From: Sinonovacula constricta
Lineage: Eukaryota; Mollusca; Bivalvia; Cardiida; Solecurtidae
Assembly (NCBI GenBank): GCA_007844125.1
Contig: CM017573.1
Span: 10,109,783 to 10,173,782, forward strand
Reading direction: 5' to 3'
Length of the DNA: 64,000 nt
Program-made: the position numbers and the translations under genes
Shown here: piece after piece, positions 25,421 to 39,356 of the stretch
Numbering within the stretch: the stretch's first letter is position 1
Layout: every line of letters starts with the position of its first letter
Notes under the pieces: generated by a model
What the model saw: the letters and a program-made list of their open reading frames with translations, nothing else
What the model was told of the DNA's origin: nothing
The model's database searches: none

Positions 25421-28400
25421 ACAGTACATCCTGGAGATGGTGGGTAAGGTAGGATGATCAGTCACAGTACATCCTGGAGATGGTGGGGAAGGTAGAATGA
25501 TCAGTCGCAGTACACCCTCAAGATGGTGGGGAAGGTAGAATGATCAGTCGCAGTTCACCCTCAAGATGGTGGGGAAGGTAGGATGATCAGTCGCAGTACA
25601 CCCTCAAGATGGTGGGGAAGGTAGGATGATCAGTCACAGTACACCCTCAAGATGGTGGGGAAGGTAGGATGATCAGTCGCAGTACACCCTGGAGATGGAA
25701 GGGAAGGTAGAATGATCAGTCGCAGTACACCCTGGAGATGGTGGGGAAGGTAGTATGATCAGTCGCAGTACACCCTGGAGATGGTGGGGGAGGTAGGATG
25801 ATCAGTCGCAATACACCTTAGAGATGATGGGGAAGGTAGAATGATCAGTCGCAGTACACCCTCGTGATGGTGGGGAAGGTAGAATGATCAGTCGCAGTAC
25901 ACCCTGGAGATGGTGGGGAAGGTAGAAGAATCAGTCACAGTACACCCTGGAGATGGTGGGGAAGGTAGAATGATCAGTCGCAGTACACCCGCGAGATGGT
26001 AGGGAAGGTAGGATGATCAGTCACAGTACACCCTGGAGATGGTGGGGAAGGTAGTATGATCAGTCACAGTACACCCTTGAGATGGTAGGGAAGGTAGGAT
26101 GATCAGTCGCAGTACACCCTCGAGATGGTGGGGAAGGTAGAATGATCAGTCGCAGTACAACCTCAAGATGGTAGGGAAGGTAGGATGATCAGTCGCAGTA
26201 CAACCTCGAGATGGTAGGGGAAGGTAGGATGATCAGTCGCAGTACTCCCTGGAGATGGTGGGGAACGTAGAATGATCAGTTGCAGTACACCCTGGAGATG
26301 GAAGGGAAGGTAGGATGATCAGTTCCAGTACACCCTCAAGATGGTGGGGAAGGTAGAATGATCAGTCGCAGTACACCCTGGAGATGGTAGGGAAGGTAGA
26401 ATGATGAGTCGCAGTACACCCTGGAGATGGTGGGGAAGGTAGGATGATCAGTCGCAATACACCCTGGAGATGGTGGGGAAGGTAGGATGATCAGTCGCAA
26501 TACACCTTGGAGATGATGGGGAAGGTAGAATGATCAGTCGCAGTACACCCTCGTGATGGTGGGGAAGGTAGAATGATCAGTCGCAGTACACCCTGGAGAT
26601 GGTGGGGAAGGTAGAAGAATCAGTCACAGTACACCCTGGAGATGATGGGGAAGGTAGAATGATCAGTCGCAGTACACCCTCGAGATGGTAGGGAAGGTAG
26701 GATGATCAGTCACAGTACACCCTGGAGATGGTGGGGAAGGTAGTATGATCAGTCACAGTACACCCTTGAGATGGTAGGGAAGGTAGGATGATCAGTCGCA
26801 GTACACCCTCGAGATGGTGGGGAAGAAAGTATGATCAGTCACAGTACACCCTTGAGATGGTGGCGAAGGTAGAATGATCAGTAGCAGTACACCCTGGAGA
26901 TGGTAGGGAAGATAGTATGATCAGTCGCAGTACTCCCTGGAGATGGTAAGGAAGGTAGAATGATCAGTTGCAGTGCACCCTGGACATGGTGGGGAAGGTA
27001 GTATGATCAGTCACAGTACTCCCTGGAGATGGTGGGGAAGGTAGAATGATCAGTCACAGTACACCCTGGAGATGGTGGGGAAGGTAGGAGGATCAGTCGC
27101 AGTACATCCTTGTGATGGTGGGGAAGGTAGGATGATCAGTCGCAGTACTCCCTGGAGAGAGTGGGGAAGATAGGATGATCAGTAGCAGTACACCCTGGAG
27201 ATGGTAGGGAAGATAGTACGATCAGTCGCAGTACTCCCTGGAGATGGTAAGGAAGGTAGAATGATCAGTTGCAGTGCACCCTGGACATGGTGGGGAAGGT
27301 AGTATGATCAGTCACAGTACTCCCTGGAGATGGTGGGGAAGGTAGAATGATCAGTCACAGTACACCCTGGAGATGGTGGGGAAGGTAGGATGATCAGTCA
27401 CAGTACACCCTGGAGATGGTGGGGAAGGTAGAATGATCAAGTGCAGTACACCCTGGACATGGTGGGGAAGGTAGTATGATCAGTTGCAGTGCTCCCTGGA
27501 GATGGTGGGTAAGGTAGGATGATCAGTCGCAGTACACCCTCGAGATGGTGGGGAAGGTAGAATGATCAGTCGCAGTACACCCTAAAGATGGTGGGGAAGG
27601 TAGGATGACCCGTCGCAGTACACCCTAAAGATTGTGGGGAAGGTAGGATGATCAGTCGTAGTACACCCTAAAGATGGTGGGGAAGGTAGGATGATCAGTT
27701 GCAGTACACCCTGGAGATGGTAGGGAAGAAAGGATGATCAGTCACAGTACACCCTCGAGATGGTGAGGAAGGTAGAATGATCAGTCGCAGTACACCCTAA
27801 AGATGGTGGGGAAGGTAGGATGATCCGTCGCAGTACACCCTGGAGATGGTGGGGAAGGTAGGATGATCAGTCGTAGTACACCTTAAAGATGGTGGGGGAA
27901 GGTAGGATGATCAGTTGCAGTACACCCTGGAGATGGTGGGGAAGGTAGGATGATCAGTCGCAGTACACCCTAAAGATTGTGGGGAAGGTAGGATGATCAG
28001 TCGTAGTACACCTTAAAGATGGTAGGGAAGGTAGGATGATCAGTCACAGTACACCCTGGAGATGGTGGGGAAGGTAGAATGATCAGTCGCAGTACACCCT
28101 CGAGATGGTGGGGAAGAAAGTATGATCAGTCACAGTACACCCTTGAGATGGTGGGGAAGGTAGAATGATCAGTCGCAGTACACCCTCGAGATGGTAGGGA
28201 AGGTAGGATGATCAGTCGCAGTACAACCTCAAGATGGTAGGGAAGGTAGGATGATCAGTCGCAGTACAACCTCGAGATGGTAGGGGAAGGTAGGATGATC
28301 AGTCGCAGTACACCCTCGAGATGGTGGGGGAAGGTAGGATGATCAGTCGCAGTACACCCTCGAGATGGTAGGGAAGGTAGGATGATCAGTCGCAGTACAC

Positions 28401-29479
28401 CCTCGAGATGGTGGGGAAGGTAGGATGATCAGTCGCAGTACACCCTGGAGATGGTGGGAAAGGTAGGATGATCAGTCGCAGTACACCCTGGAGATGGTGG
28501 GGAAGGTAGGATGATCAGTCGCAGTACACCCTCGAGATGGTGGGGAAGGTAGAATGATCAGTCGCAGTACACCCTCAAGATGGTGGGGAAGGTATAATGA
28601 TCAGTCACAGTACACCCTCAAGATGGTGGGGAAGGTAGAATGATCAGTCGCAGTACACCCTCAAGATGGTGGGGAAGGTAGAATGATCAGTCGCAGTACA
28701 CCCTGGAGATGGTGGAGAAGGTAGAATGATCAGTCGCAGTACACCCTCAAGATGGTGGGGAAGGTAGAATGATCAGTCGAAGTACACCCTCAAGATGGTG
28801 CGGAAGGTAGAATGATCAGTCGCAGTACACCCTCAAGATGGTGGGGAAGGTAGAATGATCAGTCACAGTACACCCTGGAGATGGTGGGGAAGGTAGGATG
28901 ATCAGTCGCAGTACACCCTCAAGATGGTGGGGGAAGGTAGAATGATCAGTCGCAGTACACCCTCGAGATGGTGGGGAAGGTAGAATGATCAGTCGCAGTA
29001 CACCCTGGAGATGGTGGGGAAGGTAGGATGATCAGTCGCAGTACACCCTCAAGATGGTGGGGGAAGGTAGAATGATCAGTCGCAGTACACCCTCGAGATG
29101 GTGGGGAAGGTAGAATGATCAGTCGCAGTACACCCTGGAGATGGTGGGGAAGGTAGAATGATCAGTCGCAGTACACCCTGGAGATGGTAGGGAAGGTAGG
29201 ATGATCAGTCGCAGTACACCCTGGAGATGGTGGGGAAGATAGGATGATCAGTCGCAGTACACCCTGGAGATGGTGGGGAAGGTAGGATGATCAGTCGCAG
29301 TACACCCTCGAGATGGTGGGGAAGGTAGAATGATCAGTCGCAGTACACCCTGGAGATGGTGGGGAAGGTAGAATGATCAGTCGCAGTACACCCTCAAGAT
29401 GGTGGGGAAGGTAGAATGATCAGTCGCAGTACACCCTCAAGATGGTGGGGAAGGTAGAATGATCAGTAGCAGTACACCC

Positions 29480-32400
29480 TGGAGATGGTGGGGAAGGTAG
29501 AATGATCAGTCGCAGTACACCCTCAAGATGGTGCGGAAGGTAGAATGATCAGTCGCAGTACACCCTCAAGATGGTGGGGAAGGTAGAATGATCAGTCACA
29601 GTACACCCTGGAGATGGTGGGGAAGGTAGGATGATCAGTCGCAGTACACCCTCAAGATGGTGGGGGAAGGTAGAATGATCAGTCACAGTACACCCTGGAG
29701 ATGGTGGGGAAGGTAGGATGATCAGTCGCAGTACACCCTCAAGATGGTGGGGGAAGGTAGAATGATCAGTCGCAGTACACCCTCGAGATGGTGGGGAAGG
29801 TAGAATGATCAGTCGCAGTACACCCTGGAGATGGTGGGGAAGGTAGGATGATCAGTCGCAGTACACCCTCAAGATGGTGGGGGAAGGTAGAATGATCAGT
29901 CGCAGTACACCCTCGAGATGGTGGGGAAGGTAGAATGATCAGTCGCAGTACACCCTGGAGATGGTGGGGAAGGTAGAATGATCAGTCGCAGTACACCCTG
30001 GAGATGGTAGGGAAGGTAGGATGATCAGTCGCAGTACACCCTGGAGATGGTGGGGAAGATAGGATGATCAGTCGCAGTACACCCTGGAGATGGTGGGGAA
30101 GGTAGGATGATCAGTCGCAGTACACCCTCGAGATGGTGGGGAAGGTAGAATGATCAGTCGCAGTACACCCTGGAGATGGTGGGGAAGGTAGGATGATCAG
30201 TCGCAGTACACCCTCAAGATGGTGGGGAAGGTAGAATGATCAGTCGCAGTACACCCTCAAGATGGTGGGGAAGGTAGAATGATCAGTAGCAGTACACCCT
30301 GGAGATGGTGGGGAAGGTAGGATGATCAGTCGCAGTACACCCTCAAGATGGTGGGGAAGGTAGAATTATCAGTCGCAGTACACCCTCAAGATGGTGGGGA
30401 AGGTAGAATGATCAGTAGCAGTACACCCTCAAGATGGTGGGGAAGGTAGGATGATCAGTCGCAGTACACCCTGGAGATGGTGGGGAAGGTAGGATGATCA
30501 GTCGCAGTACACCCTGGAGATGGTGGGGAAGGTAGGATGATCAGTCGCAGTACACCCTCGAGATGGTGGGGAAGGTAGAATGATCAGTCGCAGTACACCC
30601 TCAAGATGGTGGGGAAGGTAGAATGATCAGTCACAGTACACCCTCAAGATGGTGGGGAAGGTACAATGATCAGTCGCAGTACACCCTCAAGATGGTGGGG
30701 AAGGTAGAATGATCAGTCGCAGTACACCCTGGAGATGGTGGGGAAGGTAGAATGATCAGTCGCAGTACACCCTGGAGATGGTGGAGAAGGTAGAATGATC
30801 AGTCGCAGTACACCCTCAAGATGGTGGGGAAGGTAGAATGATCAGTCGCAGTACACCCTCAAGATGGTGCGGAAGGTAGAATGATCAGTCGCAGTACACC
30901 CTCAAGATGGTGGGGAAGGTAGAATGATCAGTCACAGTACACCCTGGAGATGGTGGGGAAGGTAGGATGATCAGTCGCAGTACACCCTCAAGATGGTGGG
31001 GGAAGGTAGAATGATCAGTCGCAGTACACCCTCGAGATGGTGGGGAAGGTAGAATGATCAGTCGCAGTACACCCTGGAGATGGTGGGGAAGGTAGGATGA
31101 TCAGTCGCAGTACACCCTCAAGATGGTGGGGGAAGGTAGAATGATCAGTCGCAGTACACCCTCGAGATGGTGGGGAAGGTAGAATGATCAGTCGCAGTAC
31201 ACCCTGGAGATGGTGGGGAAGGTAGGATGATCAGTCGCAGTACACCCTCAAGATGGTGGGGGAAGGTAGAATGATCAGTCGCAGTACACCCTCGAGATGG
31301 TGGGGAAGGTAGAATGATCAGTCGCAGTACACCCTCGAGATGGTGGGGAAGGTAGGATGATCAGTCACAGTACACCCTGGAGATGGTAGGGAAGGTAGAA
31401 TGATGAGTCGCAGTACACCCTGTAGATGGTGGGGAAGGTATGATGATCAGTCGCAGTACACCCTCAAGATGGTGGGGAAGGTAGAATGATCAGTCGCAGT
31501 ACACCCTGGAGATGGTGGGGAAGGTAGAATGATCAGTCGCAGTACACCCTGGAGATGGTGGAGAAGGTAGAATGATCAGTCGCAGTACACCCTCAAGATG
31601 GTGGGGAAGGTAGAATGATCAGTCGCAGTACACCCTCAAGATGGTGCGGAAGGTAGAATGATCAGTCGCAGTACACCCTCAAGATGGTGGGGAAGGTAGA
31701 ATGATCAGTCACAGTACACCCTGGAGATGGTGGGGAAGGTAGGATGATCAGTCGCAGTACACCCTCAAGATGGTGGGGGAAGGTAGAATGATCAGTCGCA
31801 GTACACCCTCGAGATGGTGGGGAAGGTAGAATGATCAGTCGCAGTACACCCTGGAGATGGTGGGGAAGGTAGGATGATCAGTCGCAGTACACCCTCAAGA
31901 TGGTGGGGGAAGGTAGAATGATCAGTCGCAGTACACCCTCGAGATGGTGGGGAAGGTAGAATGATCAGTCGCAGTACACCCTGGAGATGGTGGGGAAGGT
32001 AGGATGATCAGTCGCAGTACACCCTCAAGATGGTGGGGGAAGGTAGAATGATCAGTCGCAGTACACCCTCGAGATGGTGGGGAAGGTAGAATGATCAGTC
32101 GCAGTACACCCTCGAGATGGTGGGGAAGGTAGGATGATCAGTCACAGTACACCCTGGAGATGGTAGGGAAGGTAGAATGATGAGTCGCAGTACACCCTGT
32201 AGATGGTGGGGAAGGTATGATGATCAGTCGCAGTACACCCTCAAGATGGTGGGGAAGGTAGAATGATGAGTCGCAGTACACCCTGTAGATGGTGGGGAAG
32301 GTATGATGATCAGTCGCAGTACACCCTGGAGATGGTGGGGAAGGTAGAATGATCAGTCGCAGTACACCCTGGAGATGGTGGGGAAGGTAGTATGATCAGT

Positions 32401-35400
32401 CGCAGTACACCCTGGAGATGGTGGGGAAGGTAGTATGATCAGTCGCAGTACACCCTGGAGATGGTGGGGAAGGGAGGATGATCAGTAGCAGTACACCCTC
32501 AAGATGGTGGGGAAGGTAGAATGATCAGTCGCAGTACACCCTCAAGATGGTGGGGAAGGTAGGATGATCAGTCGCAGTACACCCTGGAGATGGTGGGGAA
32601 GGTAGAATGATCAGTCGCAGTACACCCTCAAGATGGTGCGGAAGGTAGAATGATCAGTCGCAGTACACCCTCAAGATGGTGGGGAAGGTAGAATGATCAG
32701 TCACAGTACACCCTGGAGATGGTGGGGAAGGTAGGATGATCAGTCGCAGTACACCCTCAAGATGGTGGGGGAAGGTAGAATGATCAGTCACAGTACACCC
32801 TGGAGATGGTGGGGAAGGTAGGATGATCAGTCGCAGTACACCCTCAAGATGGTGGGGGAAGGTAGAATGATCAGTCGCAGTACACCCTCGAGATGGTGGG
32901 GAAGGTAGAATGATCAGTCGCAGTACACCCTGGAGATGGTGGGGAAGGTAGGATGATCAGTCGCAGTACACCCTCAAGATGGTGGGGGAAGGTAGAATGA
33001 TCAGTCGCAGTACACCCTCGAGATGGTGGGGAAGGTAGAATGATCAGTCGCAGTACACCCTGGAGATGGTGGGGAAGGTAGAATGATCAGTCGCAGTACA
33101 CCCTGGAGATGGTAGGGAAGGTAGGATGATCAGTCGCAGTACACCCTGGAGATGGTGGGGAAGGTAGGATGATCAGTCGCAGTACACCCTGGAGATGGTG
33201 GGGAAGGTAGGATGATCAGTCGCAGTACACCCTCGAGATGGTGGGGAAGGTAGAATGATCAGTCGCAGTACACCCTGGAGATGGTGGGGAAGGTAGGATG
33301 ATCAGTCGCAGTACACCCTCAAGATGGTGGGGAAGGTAGAATGATCAGTCGCAGTACACCCTCAAGATGGTGGGGAAGGTAGAATGATCAGTAGCAGTAC
33401 ACCCTGGAGATGGTGGGGAAGGTAGGATGATCAGTCGCAGTACACCCTCAAGATGGTGGGGAAGGTAGAATTATCAGTCGCAGTACACCCTCAAGATGGT
33501 GGGGAAGGTAGAATGATCAGTAGCAGTACACCCTCAAGATGGTGGGGAAGGTAGGATGATCAGTCGCAGTACACCCTGGAGATGGTGGGGAAGGTAGGAT
33601 GATCAGTCGCAGTACACCCTGGAGATGGTGGGGAAGGTAGGATGATCAGTCGCAGTACACCCTCGAGATGGTGGGGAAGGTAGAATGATCAGTCGCAGTA
33701 CACCCTCAAGATGGTGGGGAAGGTAGAATGATCAGTCACAGTACACCCTCAAGATGGTGGGGAAGGTACAATGATCAGTCGCAGTACACCCTCAAGATGG
33801 TGGGGAAGGTAGAATGATCAGTCGCAGTACACCCTGGAGATGGTGGGGAAGGTAGAATGATCAGTCGCAGTACACCCTGGAGATGGTGGAGAAGGTAGAA
33901 TGATCAGTCGCAGTACACCCTCAAGATGGTGGGGAAGGTAGAATGATCAGTCGCAGTACACCCTCAAGATGGTGCGGAAGGTAGAATGATCAGTCGCAGT
34001 ACACCCTCAAGATGGTGGGGAAGGTAGAATGATCAGTCACAGTACACCCTGGAGATGGTGGGGAAGGTAGGATGATCAGTCGCAGTACACCCTCAAGATG
34101 GTGGGGGAAGGTAGAATGATCAGTCGCAGTACACCCTCGAGATGGTGGGGAAGGTAGAATGATCAGTCGCAGTACACCCTGGAGATGGTGGGGAAGGTAG
34201 GATGATCAGTCGCAGTACACCCTCAAGATGGTGGGGGAAGGTAGAATGATCAGTCGCAGTACACCCTCGAGATGGTGGGGAAGGTAGAATGATCAGTCGC
34301 AGTACACCCTGGAGATGGTGGGGAAGGTAGGATGATCAGTCGCAGTACACCCTCAAGATGGTGGGGGAAGGTAGAATGATCAGTCGCAGTACACCCTCGA
34401 GATGGTGGGGAAGGTAGAATGATCAGTCGCAGTACACCCTCGAGATGGTGGGGAAGGTAGGATGATCAGTCACAGTACACCCTGGAGATGGTAGGGAAGG
34501 TAGAATGATGAGTCGCAGTACACCCTGTAGATGGTGGGGAAGGTATGATGATCAGTCGCAGTACACCCTCAAGATGGTGGGGAAGGTAGAATGATCAGTC
34601 GCAGTACACCCTGGAGATGGTGGGGAAGGTAGAATGATCAGTCGCAGTACACCCTGGAGATGGTGGAGAAGGTAGAATGATCAGTCGCAGTACACCCTCA
34701 AGATGGTGGGGAAGGTAGAATGATCAGTCGCAGTACACCCTCAAGATGGTGCGGAAGGTAGAATGATCAGTCGCAGTACACCCTCAAGATGGTGGGGAAG
34801 GTAGAATGATCAGTCACAGTACACCCTGGAGATGGTGGGGAAGGTAGGATGATCAGTCGCAGTACACCCTCAAGATGGTGGGGGAAGGTAGAATGATCAG
34901 TCGCAGTACACCCTCGAGATGGTGGGGAAGGTAGAATGATCAGTCGCAGTACACCCTGGAGATGGTGGGGAAGGTAGGATGATCAGTCGCAGTACACCCT
35001 CAAGATGGTGGGGGAAGGTAGAATGATCAGTCGCAGTACACCCTCGAGATGGTGGGGAAGGTAGAATGATCAGTCGCAGTACACCCTGGAGATGGTGGGG
35101 AAGGTAGGATGATCAGTCGCAGTACACCCTCAAGATGGTGGGGGAAGGTAGAATGATCAGTCGCAGTACACCCTCGAGATGGTGGGGAAGGTAGAATGAT
35201 CAGTCGCAGTACACCCTCGAGATGGTGGGGAAGGTAGGATGATCAGTCACAGTACACCCTGGAGATGGTAGGGAAGGTAGAATGATGAGTCGCAGTACAC
35301 CCTGTAGATGGTGGGGAAGGTATGATGATCAGTCGCAGTACACCCTCAAGATGGTGGGGAAGGTAGAATGATGAGTCGCAGTACACCCTGTAGATGGTGG

Positions 35401-35690
35401 GGAAGGTATGATGATCAGTCGCAGTACACCCTGGAGATGGTGGGGAAGGTAGAATGATCAGTCGCAGTACACCCTGGAGATGGTGGGGAAGGTAGTATGA
35501 TCAGTCGCAGTACACCCTGGAGATGGTGGGGAAGGTAGTATGATCAGTCGCAGTACACCCTGGAGATGGTGGGGAAGGGAGGATGATCAGTAGCAGTACA
35601 CCCTCAAGATGGTGGGGAAGGTAGAATGATCAGTCGCAGTACACCCTCAAGATGGTGGGGAAGGTAGGATGATCAGTCGCAGTACACCCT
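29480..35690. repeat. Two tandem 3105-bp higher-order units in the satellite
   Basis: Rare monomer variants recur at exactly 3105 bp: CTCAAGATGGTGCGG at 29523/32628, GTACAATG at 30661/33766, TGATGAGTCG at 31401/34506 and 32178/35283, and GGGAAGGGAGG near 32461/35566. The copies are nearly identical (one difference seen is AAGAT versus AAGGT near 30055/33160). The match begins near 29480 and stops at about 32585/35690, so the two units abut. Confidence 0.9.
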
Positions 35691-38600
35691 CAAGATGGTG
35701 GGGAAGGTAGTATGATCAGTCACAGTACACCCTTGAGATGGTGGGGAAGGTAGTATGATCAGTCACAGTACACCCTTGAGATGGTAGGGAAGGTAGGATG
35801 ATCAGTCGCAGTACACCCTCGAGATGGTAGGGAAGGTAGGATGATCAGTCGCAGTACAACCTCAAGATGGTAGGGAAGGTAGGATGATCAGTCGCAGTAC
35901 AACCTCGAGATGGTAGGGGAAGGTAGGATGATCAGTCGCAGTACTCCCTGGAGATGGTGGGGAACGTAGAATGATCAGTTGCAGTACACCCTGGAGATGG
36001 AAGGGAAGGTAGGATGATCAGTTCCAGTACACCCTCAAGATGGTGGGGAAGGTAGAATGATCAGTCGCAGTACACCCTCGAGATGGTGGGGAAGATAGGA
36101 TGATCAGTCGCAGTACACCCTGGAGATGGTGGGGAAGATAGGATGATCAGTCGCAGTACACCCTCGAGATGGTGGGGAAGGTAGGATGATCAGTCGCAGT
36201 ACACCCTGGAGATGGTAGGGAAGGTAGAATGATGAGTCGCAGTACACCCTGGAGATGGTGGGGAAGGTAGGATGATCAGTCGCAATACACCCTGGAGATG
36301 GTGGGGAAGGTAGGATGATCAGTCGCAATACACCTTGGAGATGATGGGGAAGGTAGAATGATCAGTCGCAGTACACCCTCGTGATGGCGGGGAAGGTAGA
36401 ATGATCAGTCGCAGTACACCCTGGAGATGGTGGGGAAGGTAGAAGAATCAGTCACAGTACACCCTGGAGATGATGGGGAAGGTAGAATGATCAGTCGCAG
36501 TACACCCTCGAGATGGTAGGGAAGGTAGGATGATCAGTCACAGTACACCCTGGAGATGGTGGGGAAGGTAGTATGATCAGTCACAGTACACCCTTGAGAT
36601 GGTAGGGAAGGTAGGATGATCAGTCGCAGTACACCCTCGAGATGGTGGGGAAGAAAGTATGATCAGTCACAGTACACCCTTGAGATGGTGGCGAAGGTAG
36701 AATGATCAGTCGCAGTACACCCTCGAGATGGTAGGGAATGTAGGATGATCAGTCGCAGTACAACCTCAAGATGGTAGGGAAGGTAGGATGATCAGTCGCA
36801 GTACAACCTCGAGATGGTAGGGGAAGGTAGGATGATCAGTCGCAGTACTCCCTGGAGATGGTGGGGAACGTAGAATGATCAGTTGCAGTACACCCTGGAG
36901 ATAGAAGGGAAGGTAGGATGATCTGTTCCAGTACACCCTCAAGATGGTGGGGAAGGTAGAATGATCAGTCGCAGTACACCCTCGAGATGGTGGGGAAGAT
37001 AGGATGATCAGTCGCAGTACACCCTGGAGATGGTAGGGAAGGTAGGATGATCAGTCGCAGTACACCCTGGAGATGGTGGGGAAGATAGGATGATCAGTCG
37101 CAGTACACCCTCGAGATGGTGGGGAAGGTAGGATGATCAGTCGCAGTACACCCTGGAGATGGTAGGGAAGGTAGAATGATGAGTCGCAGTACACCCTGTA
37201 GATGGTGGGCAAGGTATGATGATCAGTCGCAGTACACCCTCAAGATGGTGGGGAAGGTAGAATGATGAGTCGCAGTACACCCTGTAGATGGTGGGGAAGG
37301 TAGAATGATCAGTCGCAGTACACCCTCGAGATGGTGGGGAAGGTAGAATGATCAGTCGCAGTACACCCTCAAGATGGTGGGGAAGGTAGGATGATCAGTC
37401 GCAGTACACCCTGGAGATGGTGGGGAAGGTAGGATGATCAGTCGCAGTACACCCTCAAGATGGTGGGGAAGGTAGGATGATCAGTCGCAGTACACCCTGG
37501 AGATGGTGGGGAAGGGAGGATGATCAGTCACAGTACACCATGGAGATGGTGGGAAGGTAGAATGATCAGTCACAGTACACCCTGGAGATGGTGGGGAAGG
37601 TAGAATGATCAGTCACAGTACACCCTGGAGATGGTGGGGAAGGTAGAATGATCGGTCACAGTACACCCTGGAGATGGTGGGGAAGGGAGGATGATCAGTC
37701 ACAGTACACCATGGAGATGGTGGGAAGGTAGAATGATCAGTCACAGTACACCCTGGAGATGGTGGGGAAGGGAGGATGATCAGTCGCAGTACACCCTGGA
37801 GATGGTGGGGAAGGTAGAATGATCAGTCGCAGTACACCCTGGAGATGGTGGGGAAGGTAGAATGATCAGTCACAGTACACCCTGGAGATGGTGGGGAAGG
37901 TAGAATGATCAGTCACAGTACACCCTGGAGATGGTGGGGAAGGTAGAATGATCGGTCACAGTACACCCTGGAGATGGTGGGGAAGGGAGGATGATCAGTC
38001 ACAGTACACCATGGAGATGGTGGGAAGGTAGAATGATCAGTCACAGTACACCCTGGAGATGGTGGGGAAGGGAGGATGATCAGTCGCAGTACACCATGGA
38101 GATGGTGGGAAGGTAGAATGATCAGTCACAGTACACCATGGAGATGGTAGCGAAGGTAGAATGATCAGTCGCAGTACACCCTGGAGATGGTGGAGAAGGT
38201 AGAATGATCAGTCGCAGTACACCCTCAAGATGGTGGGGAAGGTAGAATGATCAGTCGCAGTACACCCTCAAGATGGTGGGGAAGGTAGGATGATCAGTCG
38301 CAGTACACCCTGGAGATGGTGGGGAAGGTAGGATGATCAGTCGCAGTACACCCTCAAGATGGTGGGGAAGGTAGGATGATCAGTCGCAGTACACCCTGGA
38401 GATGGTGGGAAGGTAGGATGATCAGTCGCAGTACACCATGGAGATGGTGGAAAGGTAGAATGATCAGTCACAGTACACCATGGAGATGGTGGGGAAGGTA
38501 GGATGATCAGTCACTGTACACCCTGGAGATGGAAGGGAAGGTAGAATGATCAGTCGCAGTACACCCTGGAGATGGTGGGGAAGGTAGTATGATCAGTCGC

Positions 38601-39303
38601 AGTACACCCTGGAGATGGTGGGGGAGGTAGGATGATCAGTCGCAATACACCTTGGAGATGGTGGGGAAGGTAGGATGATCAGTCGCAATACACCCTGGAG
38701 ATGGTGGGGAAGGTAGGATGATCAGTCGCAATACACCTTGGAGATGATGGGGAAGGTAGAATGATCAGTCGCAGTACACCCTCGTGATGGTGGGGAAGGT
38801 AGAATGATCAGTCGCAGTACACCCTGGAGATGGTGGGGAAGGTAGAAGAATCAGTCACAGTACACCCTGGAGATGGTGGGGAAGGTAGAATGATCAGTCG
38901 CAGTACACCCTCGAGATGGTAGGGAAGGTAGGATGATCAGTCACAGTACACCCTGGAGATGGTGGGGAAGGTAGTATGATCAGTCACAGTACACCCTTGA
39001 GATGGTAGGGAAGGTAGGATGATCAGTCACAGTACACCATGGAGATGGTGGGGAAGGTAGAATGATCAGTCACAGTACACCCTGGAGATGGTTGGGAAGG
39101 TAGGATGATCAGTCACAGTACACCCTGGAGATGGTGGGGAAGGTAGGATGATCAGTTGCAGTAAACCCTGGAGATGGTGGGTAAGGTAGAATGATCAGTC
39201 ACAGTACACCCTCGAGATGGTGGGGAAGGTAGGATGATCATTCGCAGTACACCCTGGAGATGGTGGGGAAGGTAGGATGATCAGTCGCAGTACTCCCTGG
39301 AGA

Positions 39304-39356
39304 CCGTCTCCAGATAACTGAAATACTGTTGGTGGGACGATAAACCCAATAAACAA
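39304..39356 (+). mobile_element. 5'-truncated SINE family 2 tail inside the last satellite monomers
   Basis: CCAGATAACTGAAATACTG followed by TTGGTGGG and an AAAC-rich end matches the tail of the SINE at 12672-12987. ACTCCCTGGAGA, part of the satellite monomer, is duplicated on both sides (39292-39303 and 39357-39368). Confidence 0.88.
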
